This document shows positions 44,012 to 52,058 of a DNA stretch of 64,000 bases, one piece after another. Numbering within the stretch: the stretch's first letter is position 1; the number at the start of each line of letters is the position of its first letter. The stretch is from CANJIV01 sp046330225 (GTDB lineage: Bacteria > Actinomycetota > Thermoleophilia > Solirubrobacterales > Solirubrobacteraceae): NCBI GenBank assembly GCA_046330225.1, contig JAXLTD010000006.1, positions 182,272-246,271 on the forward strand. The letters are read 5' to 3'. The translations under genes and the position numbers were made by a program. Under the pieces are notes generated by a model. That model was not told the DNA's origin and searched no databases. It was given only the letters and a program-made list of their open reading frames with translations.

Positions 44012-44599
44012 ATGCCTGCCCGCCCCCGCCGCGCGGTGCCTGCCGTGCTCGCCGCCACCGCCGTGCTCGGCCTCGCCGCCTGCGGCTCCGACCGGCCGGA
44101 TGCCGGCGTGGCTCCGCCCGGCGGCCCGGCCATGCCGGGCGCCTCGGGCACCGCGCCGCAGCCGCTGAACGGCACCGGCGCTGCCCTGCCGGACCGCGGC
44201 GTCACCGACCTCGCGACGGGCGCCACCGTGAAGCTCAGCTCGCTGGCGGGGCCGGGCGCGTCCAAGCCGCTGCTGGTCTGGTTCTGGGCCCCCTGGTGAC
44301 TGACCTGCCAGGGCGAGGCCCCTGAGGTCGAGCGGTTCGCTCGCGAGCACGGAAGGCAGATCACGGTCGTCGGCCTGGGCGGCCGGGACACGGTCCAGGC
44401 CGGCAGGGGCTTCGTCCGGGAGTTCGGCCTGGTGACGCCGCGCGTGCTCTACGACGAGGGAGCCGCGTCGTGGCGCGACCTCGGCATCCAATACCAGCCG
44501 GCCTGGATCCTCTTCGGCGCCAACGGCAAGGCGATCGAGGTCTCGCCCGACGCCTTCGACGCCGCCGCCGTGCTGGCGGCGGCGCGGATCCGGCCGTAG
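44012..44599 (+). CDS. DsbE/TlpA-like thioredoxin lipoprotein with in-frame TGA (candidate selenocysteine 96)
   Basis: The frame runs from ATG 44012 to TAG 44597-44599 (195 residues) if TGA 44297-44299 is read through. It encodes a lipoprotein leader (lipobox LAAC, Cys24), a Gly/Pro linker, and a thioredoxin domain: VWFWAPW-[TGA]-LTCQGEAPEVERF, then VVGLGGRD, GFVREFGLVTPRVLYDEG and the cis-Pro strand YQPAWILFGANG. In Mycobacterium tuberculosis DsbE/DsbF the same segment is APWCPTC (recalled), so TGA stands exactly for the first active-site Cys. The 99 codons after TGA keep full family character. A stem-loop follows directly (44302-44329). UxxC with Sec replacing Cys is the classical form of a thioredoxin-fold selenoprotein. 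A mutated Cys codon (TGC to TGA) or a base error is the alternative. No sel genes lie in the window. Confidence 0.75.
44302..44329 (+). promoter_or_regulatory. Candidate bacterial SECIS stem-loop
   Basis: Immediately after the in-frame TGA, GACCT (44302-44306) pairs with AGGTC (44325-44329), and CAGGG (44309-44313) pairs with CCCTG (44320-44324). A two-base bulge (GC) lies on the 5' side and the apical loop is CGAGGC. A G is the second base of the loop, as in the bacterial SECIS model. The loop begins 14 bases after the TGA, slightly nearer than the usual 16-37. All ten pairs are Watson-Crick. Confidence 0.55.
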
Positions 44600-44618
44600 G
44601 CGCCGCCTCGAGCGGGGT

Positions 44619-45578
44619 TCACCCCAGCCAGCGCGCCGCCTGCTCGGGGGTGAGGTTGCCCCCGCAGAGCACCGTGGCGACCGTCTGGCCGCCCAGCCGA
44701 TCCGCCACGGCGGCGACGCCCGCGAGGCCCGCGGCTCCGGCCGGCTCGAGCACCAGCCCGAGATGCCGGTGGGCGGCCCGCATCTGCGCCACCATCGCCT
44801 CGTCACTGACGAGGATCGCGTCGTCGACGATTCCCTGCAGGTCGGCGACCGCCTCCGGGACCGGCACGCGGACGGCGATGCCGTCGGCGATGGTGTCGGC
44901 CCGGTCGGTTTCGATCGGGCGGGCCGCCCGCCAGGACTCGGCCATCGCCGGAGCTCCCGCGGCACTGACCGCGATGACCTGCGTGCGCGGCGAGACGGAC
45001 TTCACCCAGCGGGCGATGCCGACGATCATCGCCCCGTTGCCGAGCGGCACGATCACCGCGTCGAGGGGCTCGGGGCAGGCCATGAGCTCGACGCCGATCG
45101 TGCCCGTCCCTTCCGTAATCGCCGCCTCCAGGCTGTCCTGCACCATCAGCGCGCCGGATTCGGCGGCGAAGCGCTTGGCCTCGTCCTTGGCGGCATCGAA
45201 ATCTTCGCCGTGCGGGACCACGGTGGCGCCGAGCGCCCGCATCCGCTCGACCTTGAGCGCGTTGGCCGCCTCGCTGGCGTAGACCGTGAGGGCAAAGCCG
45301 CGCCGGCGGGCGGCGAACGCCATCGCCTGGCCGAAGTTCCCGGCGCTGGCGCACACGATCTCCGGCCGGGGCTGCGCGTCCTCGAGCGTGGACAGGTAGA
45401 AGTCGGCGCCGCGCCCCTTGAAGCAGCGGATCGGGTTGACGGTCTCGACCTTCACGACCGTCCGCACGCCCAGCGCGTCGCTCAGCGGCTCGGACACGAA
45501 CTGCGGGGAGCGCAGGAACACCGGGTCGATCACGTCGGCGGCCGCGGCGATCCGGTCCAGCGAGATGCGGCCGCTCAT
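44619..45578 (-). CDS. PLP-dependent threonine dehydratase-like enzyme
   Basis: The 319-residue fold-type II PLP enzyme has Lys54 in RCFKGRGA (Schiff-base lysine), ASAGNFGQAMAFAARRRG, the phosphate loop PLGNGAMIVG and the C-terminal VLCGGNLTPEQ. These are shared by threonine/serine ammonia-lyases without the ACT regulatory domain. The probable reaction is deamination of threonine or serine, or a racemase-type reaction. It is convergent with the selenoprotein candidate gene (19 bp between stops). Confidence 0.86.
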   Translation of the reverse strand: MSGRISLDRIAAAADVIDPVFLRSPQFVSEPLSDALGVRTVVKVETVNPIRCFKGRGADFYLSTLEDAQPRPEIVCASAGNFGQAMAFAARRRGFALTVYASEAANALKVERMRALGATVVPHGEDFDAAKDEAKRFAAESGALMVQDSLEAAITEGTGTIGVELMACPEPLDAVIVPLGNGAMIVGIARWVKSVSPRTQVIAVSAAGAPAMAESWRAARPIETDRADTIADGIAVRVPVPEAVADLQGIVDDAILVSDEAMVAQMRAAHRHLGLVLEPAGAAGLAGVAAVADRLGGQTVATVLCGGNLTPEQAARWLG

Positions 45579-45667
45579 CGCCGCCCTACAGCACGCAGGA
45601 CGCCGACACGCGCGAGCCGCCCACGGTGCCGGATGCGCGGTAGGCCGCCCGCCCGAAGGGCGGACCG

Positions 45668-47470
45668 TCAGGGTGCCGCCGGCGGCCCCGACAGCGTGAT
45701 CGTCCCGGCGAGGTCCTCACCGGACCGCGCAAGGCGCACGGACACCGCCAGGTCGCGGGTGAAGCGGGCCGCGCGGAACGTGACGCGCTGGCCCTGCACG
45801 GCGTAGGACCCGCCGCGCAGCCCCAGCCCGGCGCCCGCCTCGAGCGAGTCGAGGCGGCGGGCGGCGTCGTCGAGCGTCATGAGCGCCGCGGTCGTCAGGC
45901 GCAGGGCGCGGACCGGCCCGCCGCCGGCCCGGCAGGCGTTCGGCGCGCTCGCCGCCCGCAGCGGGAAGGCCCGCACCGGCCGGACGTTGGGTGTGCGCCG
46001 GGCGCACCCGGTCGGCAGCGGCGAGCGGCCGGCGACGAACGCCTGGACGATCCCCATCGCGCAGGCGGCGCTGTCGCGCGAGTAGGTGGTGACGTGGCTG
46101 GCGTTGCGGACCTCGACGTAGGTCGAGCCCTGGATGCGCGAGGCGACGATCTTCGCCCCCTCGGGCGTGGTGACCGAGTCGAGATCGCCGTTGAGGATCA
46201 GCGTCGGCTTCGCGGGCAGCGTCGCGTCGTCCGGCACGGGAGGGTCGTAGGGGGCTCGGACGGGCCACTGCCGGCAGGTCTCGTAGGCGTAGAGCGGGTC
46301 GGCCCACCATGCACGCGCCGTGAACGGATCGAAGACGCTGGCGGGTGTCGAGGCGATGCGCGCGGCCAGCTGCTGGCGGCGCACGGCATCCGACGCCGCG
46401 GTGTCCCACAGTTGCGGGTAGTCCAGGCAGGTGACGGCCATGCTCAGCCCGGCCGAGTAGGAGCTCAGGGCGCCGCCGTCCCCGCCGCCGCGCTCGAGCT
46501 GCAGGCGCAGGATCGGGAGCTCGTCGCCGGCGAGCGCCGCCCGCGTGGCCGGGTCGAACTCGCGGTAGATGGGCAGCGTCGGATCGCTCGAGGCGTACTC
46601 GCCGAACGAGGCGTAGCGGTCCTGGTCGAAGCGGACCCGGTGGCGCCGGCCGTCGAAGCCGGGCGCCAGGCCGCCCAGGGCGCCGCGGCCCAGGCGCGCG
46701 GTAAGGCGCCGCGCGCGGGCGACGGGATCGCCGCTGCAGTTGCTCGGCGTGCGCGCGCACACGAGGCGCAGCTGGATCCGCACGGCGCGCGGCAGGTCGG
46801 GCCAGACGGGGTCGAGCTTCTGGGCCGGATAGGTCCCGTCGAGGATCACCTTGTCGAGGAGATCGGCGTGGCGGTGCATGAACACCTGGCCGAAGAACGT
46901 GCCGTAGGAGTCGCCGTAGTACGTCGCCTTGGCGACGCCGAGCCGGCGCAGGACGTCGGCCACGTCGTCGGTGGCGGCGGCGGTCCGGTACAGCGCGATG
47001 CGCTTCCCCAGGATCCGCGCACACTGCCGCCCGGAGGCGAGGACGTCGCGCGAGCCCTTCTGCGCCAGCGGGCAGTTCACCGCGCCGGACTTGCCGGTGC
47101 CGCGCGCGTCGACGAGGACGAGGTCGCGCGTCCGCAGCAGCGGCCCATAGATGTCCCGGAAGAAGTCGCGGCTGTCGCTGGTGGCGAACCCCGGGCCGCC
47201 CTCCATCGCCGTGAGCGTCCCGCGCGCGCGGCCGCTCGTCGCCCGATCGACCTCGAACCAGACGCGCGTGGTGCCCTTCACCGCGCCGGTGCGATCCCAG
47301 GGCACCTCGAGGTATCCGCAGCGCGTCGCGCCCGCGAGGCCCGCGCACGACGCCGGATGGACGTCGCCGGCCTTGGCCGACGCCGCCGCCGGCGCGAGCA
47401 GGGCTGCGCCGATCGCGACCGCAGCAAGCGCGGCGCCGCGCACGGCGGGGATGAGCCGGACTGCCTCCAC
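45668..47470 (-). CDS. Secreted alpha/beta hydrolase, tripeptidyl-aminopeptidase (S33) type
   Basis: The 600-residue protein has a signal peptide (alanine-rich, cleaved near ASA, residue ~32). An N-terminal lid segment begins GLAGATRCGYLEVPWD. The alpha/beta core has GGPGFATSD (oxyanion hole), VLVDARGTGKSG, and the nucleophile elbow YYGDSYGTFFGQVF. The C-terminal TAP-like domain contains LILNGDLDSVTTPEGA (Asp) and NASHVTTY (His). These enzymes release tripeptides or hydrolyse esters outside the cell. The C-terminal ~110 residues after the catalytic His are an added beta domain. Single gene with a 46-bp gap to the upstream SDR gene. Confidence 0.88.
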   Translation of the reverse strand: MEAVRLIPAVRGAALAAVAIGAALLAPAAASAKAGDVHPASCAGLAGATRCGYLEVPWDRTGAVKGTTRVWFEVDRATSGRARGTLTAMEGGPGFATSDSRDFFRDIYGPLLRTRDLVLVDARGTGKSGAVNCPLAQKGSRDVLASGRQCARILGKRIALYRTAAATDDVADVLRRLGVAKATYYGDSYGTFFGQVFMHRHADLLDKVILDGTYPAQKLDPVWPDLPRAVRIQLRLVCARTPSNCSGDPVARARRLTARLGRGALGGLAPGFDGRRHRVRFDQDRYASFGEYASSDPTLPIYREFDPATRAALAGDELPILRLQLERGGGDGGALSSYSAGLSMAVTCLDYPQLWDTAASDAVRRQQLAARIASTPASVFDPFTARAWWADPLYAYETCRQWPVRAPYDPPVPDDATLPAKPTLILNGDLDSVTTPEGAKIVASRIQGSTYVEVRNASHVTTYSRDSAACAMGIVQAFVAGRSPLPTGCARRTPNVRPVRAFPLRAASAPNACRAGGGPVRALRLTTAALMTLDDAARRLDSLEAGAGLGLRGGSYAVQGQRVTFRAARFTRDLAVSVRLARSGEDLAGTITLSGPPAAP

Positions 47471-47516
47471 TGCCGCCGGACGCTAGCCGATCGGCGGCCG
47501 GCCGCGCGGCAGCCGG

Positions 47517-48374
47517 CTACCTCCCGGGCTGCGGAAAGTTCCCGCCGACGACGAGCTTGTCCCAGCCGCGGTCCGGCAGCATGCGCCGCGTGCCGAGCAG
47601 GACCTTGGCCGAGGCCGTGACGCGGTAGCGGGTCTTCGGCCGGCCCGCGGTCAGCGCCTTCTCGATCGCCGCCGCCACCGCTTCGGGGCCGCCGCCGAGC
47701 TTCGACAGCGGGCCCTCCTCGTACACGGACTTCGTCGCGGCAGCAACGGCGGCGTTGAACTCGGCGTAGGCCGGATCGCCGTCGCCGGCCGCCTCCATCG
47801 CGGCGACCGCGGCGTCGTCGAAGTTCGTGCGGATGATTCCCGGCTCGACGACGACGACGTCGACGCCGAAGCCGCCGACCTCGAAGCGCAGCGCGTCCGA
47901 GAGCGCCTCGACGGCGTACTTCGTCGCGTGGTAGACGCCGCCGCCCGGGAAGGTGAACTTCCCGCCCATCGACGAGATGTTCACGATGCGGCCCGCGCCT
48001 GCCGTGCGCATCCCCGGGAGGACCAGCTGGCACATGCGCAGCAGGCCGAACACGTTCGTCTCGAACTGGCGGCGCACGGCGTCCATCGGCAGCGTCTCGA
48101 GGGCGCCCGACTGGCTGTAGCCGGCGTTGTTCACGAGCGCGCCGACCGAGCCCTCGGCGGCCTCCACCGCGTCGACCGCGGCGCGCATCGACGCCTCGTC
48201 GGTCACGTCGAGCGCCATGGCCACGCAGCCCTTCGCCTCGAGGTCGGCGATCGCCTCGGGCCGGCGGGCGGTCGCATAGACCTTCCACCCGCTGGCGGCG
48301 AGCTGCTCGGCGGTGGCGCGCCCGATGCCGGTCGAGCAGCCGGTGATCAGGACGTTCTTGGCGGGCGTGGGCAT
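47517..48374 (-). CDS. Short-chain dehydrogenase/reductase (SDR), TetR-operator linked
   Basis: The 285-residue SDR has the cofactor motif TGCSTGIG, LVNNAGYS, the catalytic Ser in NISSMGG, and the Tyr-Lys pair in VYHATKYAVEAL. The domain is like long-chain fatty-aldehyde or steroid-type SDRs. GAGGAG precedes the ATG. A 22-bp palindrome (48402-48423) lies 28 bp upstream, the same as that beside the TetR gene at 52 kb. It is divergent from the wax ester synthase gene and may supply or use fatty aldehyde or alcohol; this link is an inference. Confidence 0.9.
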   Translation of the reverse strand: MPTPAKNVLITGCSTGIGRATAEQLAASGWKVYATARRPEAIADLEAKGCVAMALDVTDEASMRAAVDAVEAAEGSVGALVNNAGYSQSGALETLPMDAVRRQFETNVFGLLRMCQLVLPGMRTAGAGRIVNISSMGGKFTFPGGGVYHATKYAVEALSDALRFEVGGFGVDVVVVEPGIIRTNFDDAAVAAMEAAGDGDPAYAEFNAAVAAATKSVYEEGPLSKLGGGPEAVAAAIEKALTAGRPKTRYRVTASAKVLLGTRRMLPDRGWDKLVVGGNFPQPGR

Positions 48375-48401
48375 GGCGGCGGTGATCTCCTCGGGTACGT
48401 T

Positions 48402-48423
48402 CTATGCTGACTGGTCAGCATAG
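48402..48423. promoter_or_regulatory. 22-bp palindromic TetR-type operator between SDR and WS/DGAT genes
   Basis: CTATGCTGAC-TG-GTCAGCATAG: perfect 10-bp arms with a 2-bp centre, between divergent genes. The same right arm, and a left arm matching at 8 of 10 positions, occur at 52034-52055 beside the tetR gene. The element lies nearer the SDR start (28 bp) than the WS/DGAT start (94 bp). Confidence 0.75.
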
Positions 48424-48516
48424 GCTCCGGGCATAGTACGCGGGCCGGCATGGCAGCGCAAGTCGGGCGTGCCGGGTTAGATTCACGCGCACACGGGCGC
48501 GACGAGGAGAGCACGC

Positions 48517-49992
48517 ATGGCGGAGCAGAGGCACCTGGACCGGCTGAATCAGATCGACGCGTCGTTCCTGCTCCAGGAGCACGACACCACGCACATGCAC
48601 ATCGGCGCCGTCGCGATCTTCGACGGCCCGCCGCCCTCCGTCGAGGAGTTCCGGTCCGGGATGTCGGACCGGCTGCACCTGGTTCCCCGCTACCGCCAGC
48701 GGATCGCCGAGCCGCCGCTCGGCCTCGGGCGCCCGATGTGGGCTGAGGACCCCCACTTCAACATCGACTACCACGTGCGCGAGACCGCGCTGCCCGCGCC
48801 CGGCAGCGACGCCCAGCTGCGCCACCTCACGGCGCGGATCTTCTCGCAGCGACTGGACCGCTCCAAGCCGCTCTGGGAGCTGTGGATCGTCCACGGCCTC
48901 GAGGACCGCCGCTTCGCCCTCATCACGAAGACCCACCACGCGATGGTCGACGGCGTCGGCGGGGCCGACCTGCTCACGGTCCTCTTCGACGTGACGCCGC
49001 GCCCGCGCGAGATCGAGCCGCAGCCCTGGTCGCCGCCGCCGGCGCCCTCGACGGCCCAGCTCGTCGCCGAGGAGCTCCGCGGCCTCGCCGCCGACGGGAT
49101 CGGCACCGCGGTCGCGGCGGCCGGGCTCGCCGTGCGGCCCGACCGGCTCCTGCGCGGCCTCCGCGACCGCGCCGAGGGCCTGGCCGGCGTCGCCTGGGCG
49201 GGCCTGAACCCGCCTGCGCCCACGCCGCTCACCCTGCCGCCGGGGCCGCACCGCCGGGTCGACCACGTCGACGCGAGCCTCGCGGACTTCAAGGCGATCA
49301 AGAACCACTTCGGCTGCACCGTCAACGACGCCGTGCTCGCTGTGGTCGCCGGCGCCCTGCACGAGTTCCTCACGAGCCGCGGCCTGCGCACCGAAGGCGT
49401 GGAGCTGCGCGCCGCCGTGCCGGTCTCGGTGCGGACCGGCGACGGGTCCGGCGCCCTCGGCAACGAGATCACCCAGCTCGTCTGCCCGCTGCCCGTCTAC
49501 ATCGCGGACCCCGCCGAGCGGCTCCGGGTGGTCAAGGAGGCCATGGACGGCGTCAAGCACTCCAAGCTCGCGCTCGGCGCCGAGACGATCACCAACCTCG
49601 AGGGCTTCGCTCCGCCGACCCTGCTCGCCCAGGCGTCGCGGCTGCACTTCTCGACCCGGTTCTTCTCGCTGCTGGTGACCAACGTCCCCGGGCCCCAGTT
49701 CCCGCTGTACATGCAGGGCCGCGAGCTCGAGTCGATCTGCCCCGTCGCCTTCCTCGGGGGCGACCACACGCTGGCGATCGCGATCATGTCCTACAACGGC
49801 GGGGTCTGCTTCGGCCTGATCTCCGACTACGACCTCGTGCCCGACCTCGGCGTCGTCGCCGACGGGATCCGCCACGCCATCGCCGAGCTCGTCGACCTGG
49901 CGGCGCAGGCCGAGCCGGCGCCGGCGCGCGCCGGCGCACGGGCCGCCCCGGCACGCACGAACGGGCACGGCGAGCTGTCGGTGGATCGGTAG
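48517..49992 (+). CDS. Wax ester synthase/acyl-CoA:diacylglycerol acyltransferase (WS/DGAT)
   Basis: The 491-residue protein has the catalytic HHxxxDG motif as THHAMVDGVGG (His140-His141...Asp145-Gly146). The N-terminal MAEQRHLDRLNQIDASFLL and the C-terminal NVPGPQFPLYMQGRELE block are typical of actinobacterial WS/DGATs. It makes triacylglycerols or wax esters from acyl-CoA for storage, at the membrane. GAGGAGAG precedes the ATG. It is divergent from the SDR gene and shares a TetR-type operator. With the PhaC-like protein at 55 kb it shows investment in carbon storage. Confidence 0.93.
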   Translation: MAEQRHLDRLNQIDASFLLQEHDTTHMHIGAVAIFDGPPPSVEEFRSGMSDRLHLVPRYRQRIAEPPLGLGRPMWAEDPHFNIDYHVRETALPAPGSDAQLRHLTARIFSQRLDRSKPLWELWIVHGLEDRRFALITKTHHAMVDGVGGADLLTVLFDVTPRPREIEPQPWSPPPAPSTAQLVAEELRGLAADGIGTAVAAAGLAVRPDRLLRGLRDRAEGLAGVAWAGLNPPAPTPLTLPPGPHRRVDHVDASLADFKAIKNHFGCTVNDAVLAVVAGALHEFLTSRGLRTEGVELRAAVPVSVRTGDGSGALGNEITQLVCPLPVYIADPAERLRVVKEAMDGVKHSKLALGAETITNLEGFAPPTLLAQASRLHFSTRFFSLLVTNVPGPQFPLYMQGRELESICPVAFLGGDHTLAIAIMSYNGGVCFGLISDYDLVPDLGVVADGIRHAIAELVDLAAQAEPAPARAGARAAPARTNGHGELSVDR

Positions 49993-50116
49993 CCGGCCCG
50001 CGCGGCCTGCGGCGCTCGTCGTGCCCGACACGCGCCGGGAGCCCAGCGCCCGGTAGGTGCGCTGGCGCAACGCGGGCCAGGAACGCCAGGCCAGCGTCGC
50101 CGGGCTGGGCACGTAG

Positions 50117-50623
50117 CTACCGCTTCAGGCGCTCCGCCACCGCGACCTTGGCGTTGAGCGCCGCCTTGAGCGCCCGCTCCGGGAAGGAGCCGTCGGGCGG
50201 CATCGCCCCGAGCTGGCGGGCGATCGTGGCGCCATCGACGTAGGCCGTGTTGCCGACCATCTGCCCGTCCTGCACCTCGGCGACGTCGACACCCTCGAGG
50301 CTGACCTTGGCCCCCGTGGGCCGCAGGCCTTGGAAGTGCCCGGGCCCCGCGAAGGTGGCCGTCGCCGTCCAGCTCACGGCGGCACGGCTGCCGTCCACGA
50401 TCATGTCCGTCACCTGGAAGTCCCAGTCGGGGAAGGCGGCATAGAGGGTCGTGAAGTAGGCGCGGACGTCGCCCGGCGCGACGAGGTCCGCCAGGCCGAC
50501 GATGCGCCCGAGGGCGCCGGGCTTCCACATCGCTGCCTGGGCGTCGACGTCACGGGCGGTCACGGTCGCGAAGTAGCGGGTCACGACGTCCCGGGTCTCG
50601 GCGGTGCGGTCATCGTCGGCCAT
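50117..50623 (-). CDS. NTF2/SnoaL-like ester cyclase-type protein
   Basis: The 168-residue protein has an NTF2-like cone fold: VVTRYFATVTARDVDAQAAM, then FTTLYAAFPDWDFQVTDMIV and SRAAVSWTATATFAG, with the closing GVDVAEVQDGQMVGNTAYVD. The pattern and length match SnoaL-like polyketide cyclases and related enzymes of unknown substrate. The ATG at 50623 lies only 2 bp after the stop of the ABM-domain gene, so this is the last gene of a three-gene operon that starts with the quinone oxidoreductase. Confidence 0.82.
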   Translation of the reverse strand: MADDDRTAETRDVVTRYFATVTARDVDAQAAMWKPGALGRIVGLADLVAPGDVRAYFTTLYAAFPDWDFQVTDMIVDGSRAAVSWTATATFAGPGHFQGLRPTGAKVSLEGVDVAEVQDGQMVGNTAYVDGATIARQLGAMPPDGSFPERALKAALNAKVAVAERLKR

Positions 50624-50625
50624 GA

Positions 50626-50949
50626 CTAGAGCCGTCCTTTCTCGTCGTCCCCGGCGGGAACCGGGTCGAGGAAGTAGATCTGCGGGGGCTCCTCCAGCAG
50701 GCCCAGGTTCTTCCCGAGCTCGAGCGTGTAGGGCTGCTTGAAGTGCTCCTCGAGGTCGGCCCGGCTGCGCCACGTCTCGACGATCACGATCCGCTGGCGG
50801 TCGTTGGGGACCTGGTTGATCGTGTACTTGACGCAGCCCTCCTCGGCGTGGGTCTGCTCCGTCGCGGCGGAGAGGCCGGCGAGGACGTCGTCCACGTGGT
50901 CGCTCTTGGCGCGCAGCACTCCGACGACGACGACTTGGACTTCGGGCAT
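50626..50949 (-). CDS. Antibiotic biosynthesis monooxygenase (ABM) domain protein
   Basis: The 107-residue, single-domain ferredoxin-like protein has VVVVGVLRAKSDHVDDVLAG, EEGCVKYTINQ and IVIVETWRSRADLEEHFKQP, the three blocks of the YgiN/ABM family. Such small cofactor-free enzymes oxidise quinols or act on aromatic polyketides. It lies 16 bp after the quinone oxidoreductase gene, which fits a quinone redox pair. A good ribosome-binding site (AAGGAG) precedes the ATG. Confidence 0.87.
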   Translation of the reverse strand: MPEVQVVVVGVLRAKSDHVDDVLAGLSAATEQTHAEEGCVKYTINQVPNDRQRIVIVETWRSRADLEEHFKQPYTLELGKNLGLLEEPPQIYFLDPVPAGDDEKGRL

Positions 50950-50965
50950 GGCTGCTCCTTGCGGG

Positions 50966-51964
50966 TCAGGGGACGAGGACGACTTTGCCGACGTTGCGGC
51001 GCTGCTGGATGATCCGATGGGCCTCGGGAGCGTTCGCGAACGGGACGGCGTCCGAGACCACCGGCTGCACCGTGCCGTCGCCGATCAGGTCCACCAGCGG
51101 GCCGATGATCGGGCCGAGGCTGCCCCACTCGTCCCAGAGGGCCAAGGCGTTGAGGCCGACGACGGTCTTGGACTCCTCCATCATGTCGCGCGGCTTGAAC
51201 TTCGGCATCTGCATGAGCGTGCGCACGGCCTGCACGACGTTGCGCTTCTCGCCGCTGACGACCGCCGAGGCACCGAAGCAGACGAGCACGCCGCCTGGCC
51301 GCAGCAGGCCGTAGCTCGTCGCGAAGCTCTTGCCCCCGATCGCGTCCATCACGAGGTCGAACGTCGGCAGGCCGCGCTCCCAGTCCGGCTGCGTGTAGTC
51401 GAGCGGGTGGTCCACGCCGAAGCCCCGGATCGCGTCGTGCTTGCCCGGCGAGGCGGTGCCGTAGATCTCTGCGCCGTGGCGGCGGGCGATCTGGGTGGCG
51501 GCGATGCCGACGCCGCCGGCCGCCGCGTGGATGAGCACGCGGCCGCCCTCGGGGAGGCTGCCGAAGCGGATCAGGCCGGCGTAGGCGGTGGAGTAGTTGA
51601 CCGGGATCGCGGCGCCCTGCTCGAACGACATCGCCGCCGGGAGCGGGATGACGTCGGCGGCGCGGGCGACCGCCCGCTCCTGGTAGCCGTTGAAGCGGGT
51701 CCCGGCGATCACGCGGTCGCCAGGCGCGATCCCGTCGACGTCGCCGCCGACCTCGGTCACGGTCCCGCTGACCTCGTAGCCGATGACCGACGGGGGCTTG
51801 GGTGCCGCCTCGTACAGGCCCTGCCGCGCCATGATGTCGGCGAAGTTCACGCCCGCGGCGGCGACGTCGATCGCCACATCCCCGTCCCCGGCCCGGGGCG
51901 CCGGGCGCTCCTGGACCTGGAGCACCTCGGGCGGCCCGTGCTTGGTGATGACCACTGCGCGCAT
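50966..51964 (-). CDS. NADPH:quinone oxidoreductase, MDR family
   Basis: The 332-residue protein has the medium-chain dehydrogenase/reductase fold without structural zinc. Motifs: GYEVSGTVTEVGGDVDGI, the nucleotide-binding AAAGGVGIAATQIARRHG, and VDHPLDYTQPDWE. It is typical of quinone oxidoreductases (Qor). The ATG at 51964 has GAGGAA upstream; an in-frame ATG ten codons earlier lacks one. It is divergent from the tetR gene and shares its operator (52034-52055), so it is a likely TetR target. Confidence 0.88.
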   Translation of the reverse strand: MRAVVITKHGPPEVLQVQERPAPRAGDGDVAIDVAAAGVNFADIMARQGLYEAAPKPPSVIGYEVSGTVTEVGGDVDGIAPGDRVIAGTRFNGYQERAVARAADVIPLPAAMSFEQGAAIPVNYSTAYAGLIRFGSLPEGGRVLIHAAAGGVGIAATQIARRHGAEIYGTASPGKHDAIRGFGVDHPLDYTQPDWERGLPTFDLVMDAIGGKSFATSYGLLRPGGVLVCFGASAVVSGEKRNVVQAVRTLMQMPKFKPRDMMEESKTVVGLNALALWDEWGSLGPIIGPLVDLIGDGTVQPVVSDAVPFANAPEAHRIIQQRRNVGKVVLVP

Positions 51965-52033
51965 CGGTTCCTCGCTTCGTCGCCGGCAGCCCACCCTACG
52001 GCACAGCTGCTTCAGGCCTGCGACCCGCCGGAT

Positions 52034-52055
52034 CTATGTTGGACGGTCAGCATAG
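52034..52055. promoter_or_regulatory. 22-bp palindromic operator between quinone oxidoreductase and tetR
   Basis: CTATGTTGGA-CG-GTCAGCATAG: arms of 10 bp around a 2-bp centre, the second copy of the element at 48402. The right arms are identical and the left arms match at 8 of 10. It ends 3 bp before the first possible tetR start and 70 bp from the divergent oxidoreductase start, as expected for an autoregulated TetR. Confidence 0.75.
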
Positions 52056-52058
52056 GCC

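Noticed and set aside
44012..44299. Short lipoprotein ending at TGA, or a pseudogene
   Set aside because: The frame goes on for 99 intact codons that complete the thioredoxin fold, including the resolving Cys and the cis-Pro strand. A truncated gene would not show this. It remains possible that the TGA is a base error.
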